Shown here: piece by piece, positions 23,739 to 36,221 of the stretch
Layout of the letters: the number at the start of each line of letters is the position of its first letter
Numbering within the stretch: the stretch's first letter is position 1
Assembly: GCA_910591455.2 (NCBI GenBank)
Contig: OU342819.1
Span: 2,760,501 to 2,824,500 of the forward strand
Origin: Pholis gunnellus
Lineage: Eukaryota > Chordata > Actinopteri > Perciformes > Pholidae
Length of the DNA stretch: 64,000 nucleotides
Reading direction: 5' to 3'
Translations under genes and position numbers: made by a program
The notes under the pieces: generated by a model
Database searches by the model: none
Told to the model about the DNA's origin: nothing
The model's input: the letters and a program-made list of their open reading frames with translations, nothing else

Positions 23739-26450
23739 AATGTCAGCAGTAGTGATATTTGTTGTAGTAGTAGTATAAGTTGTAGTTGTAGTAGAAGTAT
23801 TATAAGTAGTAGAAGTATTAGTAGCATTAGAATAAGTGTGTGTTTGGGGGATCCTCTAAAAGTATCCAAGACCTGAATGACTGTATGAGAGACACAGAGA
23901 GACAGAAGTGTATGTGCGCGTGTGTCTGTGAGCCTGTTTGTTTATCAACATTGCTGATTACCTAAATCACGAACACCTGTGTGCCAGCAGCCTGTTCTAC
24001 TGCGCAATACACACCCATTATAAAGGCAGAAAAAGACTGAAAAAATCATAAAAGTTAAAATGGGACATTTCAAAAAGTATAAAAGATATCAAAAAGAATA
24101 TAACATACAATAATAGCTTAGGGTTTTCTCAACATTTTAAAGTTGAAATGGTGTCTGTAGCTGAAAGTATGAAGAGGTAGAAGGATTTGAAAGTTGAAAG
24201 AGTTTAAACCCTGTAGCGCCACTTGTATCATATTTGTTACAACAGTTTCAGAGACCTTTATGTAATTAACATGAGCAATACTTTCCTGGAAAAACGTATT
24301 GTATACAATCCTATACATGTCTGCTGCCATCTGGTGGATTGTCAATGCACTGCAGGCAGTAGCAGGTATTTCAATTCCATTTCCAAAATGGCAGCCGTCA
24401 TGACGTGACTCGTTCCGTTTTCGGCAGGGTAATCGTTGCTAATTTTGAAACAGCTACAGTAAGAATAAAATTTATAGTGTTACTAATATTTCAATATCAA
24501 TATTTACTGTATTGAAGCAACCTATAATTAATTAACGTTTCATTATTTTTTTACAGTAAAATCATGTTGAAAATATAGGTATCAAATATGAGACAGCAGG
24601 TATATAAAGTAAGAATTCACCTGTAAATCCTTGTATTGTATTTCATCATCCAATCTGGATTATGCCATATCACAATGACAAATACACTGTTTTGATTATT
24701 TAATTAAACTAATTAAGGTAGAAATGTCATAGTAAGATATATTGAGTGGAAATTTATATTTTATATATATATAATAACAAATCCTTGGCTATTAAAATCA
24801 TTTGTTATATTGCTTGTTTCAAAAAAAGAAACTCAGAGTAGACAATTTTTTTGTTTTTACTTTTAGATGGCAAAAAGGTAGTGTTGTGGGACATGTGTGA
24901 CAACCCTCTCTGCCCTGTCTGCCTGTTCGTTTGGCTGCCTTCCTTGACACCCAATAACACTTCGTACAGTTTAAGACAAGTACACAGAAATATCCTCCCC
25001 TCAAGGTTTGTTTAGTAGCTGTTCGTGTTTGCTTACATTTTTGACTCATCTTTGAATCTTAACTAAAGAGCCAACATGAACAAGAAGTCTGTAAAAGTGC
25101 TCCAGTCCTGCTGTTGATGATCATGGGATATGTTCGAAAGCTCCAGAACAGCTTCTAAATGGACCTCATATGGTTTGTCAACTGCTGACAAGACTGAACT
25201 TTAAATCTCAAGGTAAAGTCTGTCACTTGGAAATTACATTTATATGCGACACATTTGCAACCGCAAATACATTTGAAGAGAAACGTAATGCTCTGTATAA
25301 TTGCATAAACATAAAAATATAAACAACCATAGCACTCGTTTAATGTAAAAGGAAATTTGTTAACTTGTCATGTCTTCAAAGAATGATACATGACAGGTTT
25401 ACTTTGTTAACATTTAACCAACACCACAATCTTTCACTAACCTCAATGTTAAGTGCTTTTGTTGCCTAAACCTAACTACATGTGGGACTCAGGATGCAAA
25501 CATTTATTAGTACATAAATGTAATTTCTACTTGACAGAGTTGCTCAAGTTAAAAACCAGAAGCAACAGCCTCTAGCTGCTGTAACTCAACTGTACAGAGG
25601 AAGAGAAGGAAAAGGAGAGAAGTTCCAATCTTGAAAGACAAAGTTATAGAATTTACGGTTTTAATAGCTATCATTTAGCTTCCTCTAATGTGTGTCTTGG
25701 GGTGATTCTGAAAATGATAGTTCCATTTAGAAGATATTAAAATTGAATCTAAAATGTTTGGGAGGTTTGAACCCGGAGCGGTGGTGGTTGTCAATCTCGT
25801 CTTACTTCAGCTTTAACCACACTCCTTCCTCAAATCAGAATTTTCAGACTGTATAAACAACTGACAGTGAGAGGTAAAGCCCAAACCAAGCTGCCAAAAC
25901 GTGCCTTCAGAGACCTGTGGGAGGCATCACAATCTGTTACAGATACATATGGTGGAGGCAACTCTGGGGAAAACTCTGCATTACACATGAAGTAATTAAA
26001 CTTACATTACCGACAGTACTAACCACAGTTGGTTTCCAGTCAGCACAGCAGGGCTGGTTGTTAGCGTGATGAACTTGATGCATCATGAATGAATAAGAAC
26101 TGTCCCGACGACGTAGCGCATTGAAATGCAGCCACAACTTGTGTGTCTTCCGCAGTCCTCTGTTTCCTTCAATAAATCCCACGATCCTCATCAACTTGTA
26201 AAATTGGAAAAGAAAATCGTACGACCATGAGCACAACCTTGAAACCTCACATCACCATATTTGGTCTTTTTTTAGTTTTTTAGTAAATCAATGGTCATTC
26301 TTTACATCATCAACGACTGTGTTTTTTTTAAATTATTTAACCAATAAAAGTATTAAATCAGCTTGTGACTAAATCCAGCGTTCGCTATACCTACCAAAAA
26401 CAATGCGGCGTAATTTGTAGATATCCCACAAAATGTTTCTACATGTTATC
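23739..26450. other. No gene recognised; A/T-rich with scattered repeat fragments
   Basis: A GTAGTA-rich stretch lies at 23750-23830. The frames at 24118-24345 and 25937-26236 have no family features. An A/T-rich plain follows from 24450 to 24820. Confidence 0.35.
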
Positions 26451-26452
26451 CA

Positions 26453-26520
26453 CGCAGTGGTGGGCCGTCAGGGCCTGCAAAGACTTCTCTGCTGGCCTAA
26501 ACAGAATAGAACAGAACAGT
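26453..26520. repeat. Fragment resembling a common fish repeat terminus (GTGGTGGGCCGTCAGGGCC)
   Basis: The word GTGGTGGGCCGTCAGGGCC followed by a CTGCTGGCCTAAAC block looks like the end of a dispersed fish element that I recall but cannot classify. It may be the left end of the element carrying the recombinase fragment at 26921, but no matching right end was found. Confidence 0.3.
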
Positions 26521-26920
26521 TATAGCTATTTTATAATTTAATAATTTTTCATAAATACATGTATGTATGTATGCATGTATTATAATTTATAAAAATACTT
26601 ATTTTCTCATTGCACAGCTACTGTCTTCCTCCGTTGCTCTGCTTCCAGTGCAGCTTGTTTTAAGTAGAGCTTTGATCCAATCAGATTTCACCTCTGTGTC
26701 TCTAGGTAAGAAGAGAGGCCAGAGGCCTGCAGACTCACAAGTGAATCCTTTTGCAGTTTAAGTGAATGGGGACGATATTGTTGATTATAATACGGGTAGA
26801 TGAAATCAAGCATTCTGATTGGTTGAGAGTGAGTCACGGGGTGTACTGTAGTACTGTACACCTGTTTACATTTACCTGAGCGTTCCATATCAGTGCGCAC
26901 TCAAAATAGGTCGATTTTGC

Positions 26921-27238
26921 GCGACCGGCACAAAAAACTGCCTGCGCAGCACCTTGGTGCAAACTCTCTCTAATGCTGGGTTGGAAGCAAGAGAAATCAT
27001 GTCAGTGAGTGGACATAAATCCGAAAGCTCCCTTCAAAGCTACTGGGCACCAAATCTCAATGAAAGACAGCGTTGGAGTAATAGCCTTGGTGGAGAAGGC
27101 ACTTCCAACACCGAGCCACCGGCAAAGAGAGCAACAGTGGTCGGAAGCGATATCATCAGAGACGAAGGGGACATGAGACACGTTTTCCACGGATGCACAA
27201 TTAATGGAGATATCCAAATCAACATAAACAAACGTTAA
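26921..27238 (+). pseudogene. Tyrosine recombinase (Crypton-like) C-terminal fragment
   Basis: The frame runs about 106 codons to a TAA stop at 27236-27238. It contains AKNCLRSTLVQTLSNAGLEA then REIMSVSGHKSESSLQSYW: an Arg in the NCLRST position, a His in SGHKS and a Tyr in LQSYW, which fits the last catalytic positions (R...H...Y) of tyrosine recombinases. A basic linker and a C-terminal FHGCTINGDIQININ segment follow, as in Crypton-derived proteins of fish and invertebrates. The N-terminal part with the first catalytic Arg is not seen upstream. No start codon, so this is a remnant or a terminal exon of a degraded element. Confidence 0.6.
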
Positions 27239-27356
27239 CAACAGCTATAATTTTTGTTATTTTAATGGGAACTTTTATAAAATGAGCAATGTGAATGAAT
27301 GAGATGGTGCGAGATCTAGCTAGGCTAACAAACGTGATGATCCCAATGCTGTTTGT

Positions 27357-27373
27357 CTGTTGCATAGCAACAG
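27357..27373. promoter_or_regulatory. Palindromic X-box-like (RFX) site
   Basis: The 17-bp word CTGTTGCATAGCAACAG is a 7-bp inverted repeat around ATA and fits the RFX X-box pattern (GTTGC, short spacer, GCAAC). It lies about 120 bp after the recombinase fragment. Motif seen; binding is unproven and the match could be chance. Confidence 0.35.
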
Positions 27374-27599
27374 CCACACACGGGGACTACTTTCTCTAGG
27401 CTACTGAAATGCGATACACAACGTTTGGTGGCTACAACTATTTTGTGCTGAAAGGCAGCTTACTATTTACTTATTATTTATAATGTCGCAGGCAACCGTA
27501 TTACAAAAGCAATAAGGTACGAGAGGCAGTACTGTATCGTCAATAATGTACTGTTCAAGGGTGTTGTTAGGCCCGACGCGTAGCTTTAAAACATTTTTT

Positions 27600-27765
27600 A
27601 AAGGGGTATCAGGGCATCCAGGTGGCCGAGAGGTTAAAGATTCTGGACAGGTAAGCGAAGAATCTTTGGTTTGAGTCCGGCTTGTGACCTTCGTTACTTG
27701 TCCTCTCCCCGGTTTGTTTCCTGTCATTTTATTACTGTCACTATCAAATAAATGCAAAAAAGCCC
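27600..27765 (+). mobile_element. tRNA-derived SINE
   Basis: An internal polymerase III promoter is visible: A box TGGCCGAGAGG at 27623-27633 and B box GGTTTGAGTCC at 27668-27678. Spacing of the boxes matches a class II (Leu/Ser-like) tRNA head. The non-tRNA body continues GTGACCTTCGTTACTTGTCC and ends with TATCAAATAAATGCAAAAAA, the tail style of a common fish SINE. The tRNA part has a degenerate fold, so this is not a functional tRNA gene. AAGGGG words on both sides may be a target duplication. Confidence 0.78.
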
Positions 27766-28290
27766 CTTAAAACTTAAAAATGAAGGGGAATATCTTGGAT
27801 TCCTGCCTCAATGGACAACACTACAGTGCATCTATATGAATGAGACAAATTTAGTATCGTCACTTTAATTGGCAGCAGTGTGTCGATCCATCAGGAAGGC
27901 CCAGCAGAAAGCAGATCCTCAGGAGAGTTTGTATCTCTGATCAGCACATCCCGAGAGTCTCTCACTACAGGCTCTGATTTAGAAAACCACTTCCCTGTGA
28001 GGCAGACACATGGCTTTCCTGTGTGTGTGTGTGTGTGTGTGGCAACAGGAAATTAGCAAGGCAAAGAAACCCAAGGCTAAACATATTACAGTAAAAAGAA
28101 TTAATAATGTAAAGGGCAAAGCCTCCCTTGGCAAAAACGCTCTATTATCATCAATCTGTGATGTTTAGTTCATATTTTAAGTCATTTTGCAAATTAAATG
28201 TTTAAATTATTGTTGAACCAACTTGATTCTAGATTGTATGATGTGTATTAGGGCCATTTTCAAAGAAAAAACGTGGATAATCTGATATGT
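27766..28290. other. No gene recognised; short (GT)n
   Basis: A pure GT run of about 20 bp lies at 28020-28040. Nothing else was recognised. Confidence 0.4.
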
Positions 28291-28299
28291 TAAAGCTAC

Positions 28300-28545
28300 A
28301 CTGTATAAGAAGGAGACATAGTCACCGTGACATCACACATTGGTTTGTGGACTGCCATTTTGAAGCCTCGAGATCGGTATTTCGGCCGTCGCCATCTTGG
28401 TTTTTTGCAACCAACTCACAGACCGGACAACGCCGTGATACAAACACATTGCAAAATAAGCATTCAATGCAGTGTATTCACTGCTCGCTGTATTGAAGAA
28501 GACTTTAATTTTTGGGAGAGTAAACTCATGTTTAAGTGAGAAGTC
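28300..28545 (+). repeat. Dispersed fish repeat family R1, partial copy
   Basis: Words shared with other copies in this window include GGAGACATAGTCACC, GTGGACTGCCATTTTGAAGC, CGTCGCCATCTTG, TTTTTGCAACCA and GAAGAAGACTTTAA. Other copies lie at 32590-33310 (two, opposed), 38020-38120, 40015-40165 and 47555-47720. I recall this as an abundant fish repeat but cannot assign a class. No coding potential. Confidence 0.65.
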
Positions 28546-29050
28546 TCATAAACTTCCATACAATTATACTTCTTTTCGCCCTCTCCCGGCTGACATTAGT
28601 GTGCATTGTTCATGTTAGACCTGTTTTTATTTTGTTGTTAATTTCCGGTTATGAATAATTACATGTGTAATTATTATATGTTTTGATATCGGCCGCTCAC
28701 GTTACCGCGGTGTTTAATGGTAGTGTCTGTGGCGTTGTGAGCTTGGTTGTGAAGCAATGTGGTTTCTATACAAAACACAATTTTTCCAAGTTCTTTTCTT
28801 CCAAATTTCTCAATTAATGTCAGAGAATTTGTGAGATATTTCTCCTTTTTTAATCTCTAACACATTTACCACTTAAATCTCAGAGAATGTCACAGTTATT
28901 TTGAAATACTATCCCCTGCCACTGGCTTTTTTTTGTTGGCCCTCATCACTGCCGTTGTGAGATAGGTATGTATATTTAAGTTGTACACAAACTAAAATGT
29001 TGAAAAACAATGACTTCCAAATTTGTAATTCTTTTACACTTTTCACATAC

Positions 29051-29110
<60 letters not shown>
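29051..29110. repeat. (GATA)n microsatellite, ~15 units
   Basis: A pure TAGA/GATA array of 60 bp. The YLSIYLSI frame on the minus strand is an artefact of it. Confidence 0.97.
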
Positions 29111-29511
29111 AGGATGATTTTGACAGAGTTGGAGATAGACGAGCAGACGGAGAGATGAGCTACAATGAGAGAGTAAAAGCAGTGAGCGAACATAACGGAA
29201 CAATCACGGTCTGTGTCCAGTGTGCCCTGCTCTGGTTGGTTAGCGGTGTCTCTTTCTGGCCTGTTGAGGTGCAGCCTGATAGCTGCGGGGACACGCTGGC
29301 CTCTGTGGCAATTATCCATCAGTCTGCTGCAGGATGATCCGCTCGGACTCTACTGCGGGACTTTCACAGCGAAGCGGCTCGGAGCTGCAAACTACTCGGC
29401 TCAGTCTGCTCGGAGGGAAGAGATGCATTTAGTATGCAGAGCGCCAGCAACAATTCATCTCTGAAATGTCTTCTTTAGAAGGATTGAGATGAACTAGTTT
29501 GGTTGCTGAGG

Positions 29512-29586
29512 GTCATGTACGTCTGACAGACCCAGCCTGCAGCTCGGCACATTAGCTGCAGGCTGGGTCTGTCAGACGTACATGAC
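29512..29586. repeat. Perfect 33-bp hairpin with 9-nt loop
   Basis: Arms 29512-29544 and 29554-29586 are exact reverse complements around the loop CGGCACATT. The stem contains GACAGACCCAGCCTGCAGCT. The surrounding DNA is single-copy in style and no transposon end is evident. It may be a template-switch inverted duplication or an RNA hairpin precursor. Confidence 0.9.
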
Positions 29587-30089
29587 AGACCTATGGGGGA
29601 GGACAACAGCATCAGATCATTATTTTTAAAAAGTGATTAGCATACAGATCATAACGATGGAACAGGAAGTATGCATCTCAAAAAGACAGCTTAGACAGGA
29701 ACTGAAATAAACAGGTTGGGTTTTGCTAGTTTTGCCTCTTTTTGCCATAAAAATCAATATTTTGTCAAATATATATGTATATATATATATATGTGTGTGT
29801 GTATATTTGTGATGCAGACACATTTACACACACGCATACAAAGGCAATTGCTGCCGTTTGTTGTGCTGTACTTTTTTTTGTGTGCAATTTTCAGGCTGTT
29901 GCTTTTCATCTATCAGCGACTGACATAATTATCTGTGGTATTTATCTTCTAAAACATGTATGTTGTAATACAGCATTCAGTAACATTCTGATTATTTCTT
30001 GCCCAAAAAATAGTCCCGCACACAACCATCCCTAAAACAGTAAACTGTCAATTTTACACTTTTTACAGATTAAAGAAATGAGATGTAAC

Positions 30090-30325
30090 ACGTATATAGC
30101 ATTAGAGGTGCTGGTCATAGCATTTTGTGACCTCTGGACGGAGCTAGGCTAGCTGTCTCCCTCTGTTTCCAGTCTCTATGCTCGGCTAAGCTATCCGGCT
30201 GCTGGCTCCGGCTCCATGTTTACCGTACAGACATGAGGGTGGATCTTATATTCTCATCCAACTCTCTACACAAAAGCAAATCAGCGTGTTTCCCAAAACG
30301 TGGAACTATTCCTTTTAATATACAG
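30090..30325. repeat. Dispersed fish repeat
   Basis: The stretch with GAGCTAGGCTAGCTGTCTCC, CCAGTCTCTATGC, CTATCCGGCTGCTGGCTCC and TGGAACTATTCCTTT resembles an abundant repeat of percomorph genomes that I recall. It has no coding capacity and no clear ends here. Class uncertain. Confidence 0.5.
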
Positions 30326-32585
30326 CACATATCCTCGGCGCTGTACAGAAATGGCCTGGCTGAATCTTTGAAAAAAAGAAATGTTGTTCTGGGATTTGAT
30401 GTGCGTACATCTGCATAATGTTAGGTCTTTCTCAATTGTTTTTATTTGACTCGGTCTGCCCCTCGGTGCCAGTTCTCCAGCCAGTTCTCGCCTGCCCCAG
30501 GCCCCTGCATCTACATTCTCATCCATCCACCAGATGCCCTCAGACTCTCCCACCTGTCCCCGTCACCTGACTCTCACTTCCACCTGCTCACCGGTTTCCC
30601 TCATCAGCCCTGCAGTATATTTACTTTCCCATTTACTCTCATTACCCACCAGATTGTCAATGTTGCTTCGTGCCTATCTGAACCTGGATCTGTACCCTTA
30701 TCTGTACCTGCCTGTAAGCTTGTGTATCTTCCTCAGTACATCACTGAACGGTTCCTGTTCGCCTGGATTGTGTGCATTTGGGTTCATTCCTTGTTGCCTT
30801 GACCATCTGAACATTAGAGATAACTTTAAATTACTACGAGGAACTTTTCAGTAGTTATGAAACAGACTCAATTAAATACTGGTGGCTCTATATGACCTAC
30901 AAAAGTAAACAAGACCATCAGAGAGAAAAAATCTGCCTTTTCTATATAAGTTATTGTTAGAGCTTTTTATCAGGTACGGTTCCCTGCGTCATCAGACAAA
31001 ATGAGAGCTCATGTGGAGAGCTGGGCCCGCTGGAAGGAAAGGGAGGCAATACTGTCAGACCCCATGCTGCAGTAGAATGAGAGGTTTTCTAAAGGGAGTC
31101 TGGCAGGTGCAGATCTTTACAACAAGAAGTGGTGGTGCTCTTTGAGAACACTACTACTTTTGTGTACAGGAGCTGCCAAAATCAACATATAATGAAAATT
31201 GCTCGGAGTAACTTTAAGTGCCATATTGTTTTATTTTGTGCATCGAAAATCTATTCTCCACCTTTAACAACCATCTATTTAGACCTCCTGAGCCGGGCAG
31301 TATGGTCCTAATATTTACTTCAGGTGACAGATAGTGTCAGCTGTCTTTTACAAAAATAACAACATCAAAAAGCAGAAATTGATAAAGATTATCACTATAG
31401 ATAAGCAGTCTGTGTCTGGTGGATAGAAGCAGAGTATCCTTATATTTGAAAGATTTTGCTGACACTTGTGACACCGGAGACAACCGTGCAGAATGCAGCA
31501 GCTGAGCAACAATACAGACTGTGTGAGTCATTCACAGTGACACCATTTCACAAAGAGATACAGTCTCTCAAAAATAAAAGCCAGGTGATGGTATCTTTGA
31601 TGAGGACTGTCTTTCTTCTGGCTGATGTATTGGTTGAAAATGAAAATCCGTTCTGGAGACATGTAACGATAAACGTCACTCAAATCTATTTATTGCGTTA
31701 TGGAACAGCATACCTGAAGCCTCCCTGGGGATCCACGTGTGACAGATGGAGGTAAACAGAGCAGGAGGCAGGGAGGAAAAGGCAGGTGAAGCTATTTGAG
31801 AACAAACACAGGCAGACAGGAGCGTGATCGGGTCCTTTTCCGGTCCGTGGACGCTCAGCCTGCTGTCCCTTATCCTCCAGCGTCCCATTAAGTCAGGGAA
31901 GAAATGTGGAGGAGAGAGGCACCGGCGGCGCAGCGTGACGCCAACAAACAAACAAGTGAGTTGGCACTTGGAGGCCACACGGGCATCGGGAAAGTAGAGA
32001 CCTTTCAACAGCACTTCGGTTGTTTTTCCTCAAATTTTGTCTGTTTTCAACAAATCATGAGGGAAGTTGCAGTAGGGAGGAGGTTCTCCCTAATGGTTCA
32101 ATTGCATCTGGCAAACAACGGCAGTGCTGTTCCACTAGTATCTTTGTGCGGCTGCAGTTGGGCAAGGCCTCAATTACTGTCAAAACCATTTCAAGGTGAG
32201 TGGCAGCGCCTGATTGATGCTACTATTAAGATCATATTTTTACCGCTGCACTAGCTTTTGATGGTGGTGATAGGGGAGAGGGTATTCTGGTGGACGAAGT
32301 CAGGCAGAGAGAAAGTAAGAAGCACAGCGGGAGAGCGAGATGATGGTTCAATTGAATGGATTCAAATTTTCTTTCTTCTCCGAGGAGGTTGGAGGGCGAA
32401 GCTCGCCACTGGAGAGGAAGTGAGACAATGGAAGTGAGAAAAGCGAGACGGAGACGCAGAAATAGTGTAGCATAAAGACTGTAAGAGTGAAAGGCACGAA
32501 AGCCCCTTTTAGACACACCACACTTCACTCTGTAAATGATCCTTTTACAATAAGTGGATCATTTTAGATTATTTTTAAATTATTT
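30326..32585. other. No gene recognised
   Basis: A pyrimidine-rich stretch lies at about 30455-30680 and a purine-rich one at 32270-32460. Open frames of up to 118 codons there follow from composition. No exon with splice context and family features was found. Confidence 0.35.
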
Positions 32586-32589
32586 AGAT

Positions 32590-33310
32590 TATTTGGACGG
32601 CAGAGGAGTGACGTAGAGACGCTGTATACAGATTTTGTAGCGACCTGTTAATCACCGTGTAGCCCCGCCATAAAGCATGCCCTGCTTCATGGTCTATTTG
32701 ACTCTAAATGGAACATAATTTACTAAATGAACATCATGTTGTGTTGAAGAAGACTTAAACTATAGATTGAGACCATAAACTCATGTTTACAATGTTTATT
32801 GAGGGAATAAATCAAGAGAGAAGTCATTTTCATATAGACCAGACGGCAACCTCCAGTTCTGAAGTGTCTTAAACTTGCATTCTCTCCACTGACCAGCAGG
32901 GGGCGACTCCTCTGGTTGCAAAAAGAAGTTCGATTGTATAGAAGTCTATGAGAAAATGACCCTACTTTATTGCCTTAGAGTGGGGCTACCTTGTGATTGA
33001 CAGGTCACTGCCAGAGTCATATACGGCGTCTCTACGTCACTCCTCCGCAGTCCAAATATGTTCACTTACGTTCACTGGTTGCAAAGACCCAAGATGTGAT
33101 GGCCGTAATTCAAGAAGGCGACGCCCAAAACGCCAAACTCAAGGCTTCAAAATGGCAGTCCACAAACCAATGGGTGACGTCACGACGTCAGACTTACAAT
33201 CAAGACTTCTTTTTGCAACCAGAGGAGTCGCCCCCTGATGGAAATTAGAAAGAATGCAAATACAAGGCACTTCAGCATTGGCTTCACTTTTCAGAACCGG
33301 AGGCTGCCGC
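32590..33310. repeat. Two opposed copies of dispersed repeat R1 (inverted arrangement)
   Basis: The block near 32592-32630 (GAGGAGTGACGTAGAGACGC) recurs inverted at 33024-33058. Separately, the CAGCAGGGGGCGACTCCTCT block at 32896 recurs inverted near 33220. The two symmetry axes differ (about 32825 and 33075), so this is not one simple inverted repeat but two copies, each truncated differently, facing each other. Confidence 0.65.
32889..32908 (+). promoter_or_regulatory. CTCF-like core motif inside repeat R1
   Basis: The word CCAGCAGGGGGCG fits the CTCF core (CCASYAGRKGGC) at all twelve positions. It is carried by the R1 repeat; the copy near 40090 has the same match, while the inverted copy near 33220 differs at one key position (CCATCAGGGGGCG). 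Occupancy is unknown. Confidence 0.4.
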
Positions 33311-35154
33311 CTGAGTCTGAACCAAGAAGGCAAACGTTATTACTCCTTTGTAATCATCATTGTAATGTTAGTTGGTCCTCTTCCTGTGTGTATCTATTCT
33401 AACTTTCATAATAGCTGTGAATAAGGGAGAATCACAGTGTATTAACGGACGTCACAGAGCAGGTAGTGACCTGCTGCTGCTGAATAAGGCCGCATGTGTC
33501 AGATAAAGTGGCTCCGTCATTGGACGAGACAGTTTAATGGCTTACATTGGAGCTACTTTAAGGGGTCGCATGCGCTCCACTTTTCGCGGGAGGTTCGGAG
33601 ATTAAAAACACCGGCGCCTTGAAACGACGTGACCCGCCGTGACACGGCAGGTAAAAGAGGTCTGAAGAGTAAATTCAATTCCCAGAGCCATAAACTACAG
33701 AGATTGTGCTGTTATTGTTTCTGTTGCCTATTCGAAGTCGCTCTCCATCTACTCCTCGCTGTGATGAAAGATTCCTGGCACTCACACACACACATCACTG
33801 AAAAAAAGCATGCACACACACACACACAGACACCTGCACAGATGAGAGACCTACAAACTTTCTCTGTAATGCATGCGCCACTGCATTCACAGACACACAC
33901 TAAACTTTAAGAGTTAAACTCCCACACACATACACCCTTTCATACATACAGAAACCCTCTTTCCTGACGCATATCTCTTCCTCACGTAGACATTTTCTGA
34001 CACACACACACACACACAGACATCACTCACTCAGCAGTGCCCACAGCAGGAGGCTGGCAATCTTCTCCAGGCTTCAGACCACAGGTGGTAAACCAAACAA
34101 TCAGCAGTTCCCACCGTGATATCAGAGCAAACTGTCCTCATGCAGCTCAATTGACTTTCCTGAGACACTGTAGAGGTTGTTTTTTTTTCGCTTTAGCGAC
34201 TACTTGAAAACTCAATAATAACGACGACAACACCAGTGGTCAGTTTCATCTGGAGCTCGGGGAAACAGTGTGCTCACTCTCCTTTTGGGGGGAAAAACTC
34301 AATAAAAATGACAAAGTACAGCGGCAGAGAATGAGGTCAAACCGAGAGGGTCCGTCTTCTATGAAGCGCTGAAACGATTGACCAATGGTTCAGAAAATTA
34401 GGACACACACACAAAGAGAAAGCGAATGCTTCTTAAATGTGATGGGTTGCAGCTTGTTTTATATCATTGTAAATGTTATACTTTTGTGTTTTCAGTTATT
34501 GGTCAGACATCACAGGACATTCTGGATCCTTGTGATCAGCATTCCCCACTAATTTCTGATTCCAACACTTTCTTTAATAATTACTTTATTAATAATAATG
34601 TCTGTCAATCTGTCTCTCGTTCTGTCTGTCTGTCTGTCCATATAAGACATTAATAAAGTTAACTGTACTTCTTCCTTGAAAACATGACCCGCGCTCTAAC
34701 CCGCATGGTGCACCTGTAGGAAGCAGTCCGGTCCGTCCTGTTAGCAGCAATGGAAACAGGAGGTCACAGTACATTGCTTTGCTTGAATCTTTTGTTTTTG
34801 TGAGTCCCCTTGCTTGTTAACTATTCTTGTAGATGGAAATGTCTTTATTGATGTGAAGTAATACACAAGATTCAGGCGACAATTCAGAAAATACAAATAT
34901 AATGGAATAAAATGCAGTGAGGCTTTTAGGCATTCTGTTTTGCTTTCTGATATTTATTCTCCTGTAAATCAACTTTTATCTTTTCATTTGATCTCTGCTG
35001 AGTGATGTCACATGACGTCATGATTTACCCTTCCCTCCTCTTTTCTGTCTTTAACTTCTTTAAACGTTCATGTGGCACCTATTCAGCTCAATGAATAAGT
35101 CATTTTTTATTAATTTATAAACCCCTGGACTGTATTATTTAGTAATATTAGGAG
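33311..35154. other. No gene recognised; several short CA runs
   Basis: Short CA/CACACA clusters lie at about 33780-33835 and 34000-34018, and a CTGT run at 34609-34637. The frames here carry no recognisable domain. Confidence 0.35.
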
Positions 35155-35855
35155 TGGTACGTGTCAGGCCGGTGCAAGGCGCCTGTGTATGTGCTTTCTC
35201 CCCTCCTGCCTTTCTCTCTCTGCCTCCCCTTCTCTTCAGGAGCCAACGAGGTGATTGGTTTCCACCTGTGCAGGCCTGTCATGCTGCTCCTTGGTTCCCA
35301 CACACGTCAAGCTGGCCAATCAGAGTGTGACCCAGCAGGAGGAAGCCTGAGGAGTTCACTGGCTTGGTTTTTGTTCTCTGCCTGTTGAAGCTGACATGGT
35401 TGTTGTTAGATTGTTGAGGTTTGTGGTGGGAGGTAACATGTACCCTTTACATTTGTAAACACACGTAGTTTAACTTTGTCTCGATACATTAGGATTATTG
35501 GCCAGTGCCACCCCTGTGTTTGTTTTGGTGAATAAATGGAATAAAGAGGAGCACGTAAAGCCATTTTGTTTTCAGAGGAAGAAGTTAGCCAATCCTAGTT
35601 TAGTTATATTGATTTCTAGTTGTTTGGCATGACCAGGGCCCTATTCCTCGTACGTGGCTAACTGAGTTAGCCGGATAATTTCCAGGATGAGATTACATAA
35701 GTGAGGCTTTTCGGTTCCTCGAAGCAAGTTTGGAAAAATCACCATAGCAACACATCCATAAGCCTGAACCTGCTCCAGAGCAGGCTTGAGCTACATCCGC
35801 TGGATAAGCTGCCACTCCCCCGGAAACAAGTGTCAGCTCCCTTCCTCAGAGATCC

Positions 35856-36221
35856 ATCGATGAGGAAGCGATATTAGTCAGATTAGCGTTTTATAGGGAG
35901 AGAGTTCTTCGAGATCGCCAAGATCCGTTATCACATCATGATGACTTCCTGTACGAGCGCTATCGATTCTACCGACAAGGAATCATTTATTTAAAGACCT
36001 TCCCGAGCCATACATTGAACACCACACGCTGCAGCATCTACTGTCTCACAGACTGTATCACAGCCTCGCGCTGTGTAGCGAGTGGTTCATGTTTGTACAG
36101 TGTCGGTGACGCGGAGAACATCGGGAAAGCCGCTGCATGCCGTGCTGTTCATAAAGTTTATTTGGCGCTTAAGAAACTTATGGATGTGTTCATTACATCA
36201 CCATGGCACATGTTGTATTGA
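35856..36221 (+). pseudogene. HARBI1-like transposase N-terminal fragment
   Basis: The frame reads RLAFYRERVLRDRQDP, then DDFLYERYRFYRQGIIYL, and after a poorly matching stretch (probable compensated frameshift near 35993-36050) CVASGSCLYSVGDAENIGKA and HKVYLALKKLMDVFITSP before a stop at 36219-36221. These blocks match the N-terminal half of Harbinger transposases. The DDE catalytic part that should follow is absent, so the copy cannot be functional. Confidence 0.75.

Noticed and set aside
27610..27690. tRNA gene
   Set aside because: A and B boxes are present but the cloverleaf is degenerate and a SINE body and A-rich tail follow.
34589..34660. Possible regulatory CTGT repeat
   Set aside because: It is a short simple repeat with no further context.
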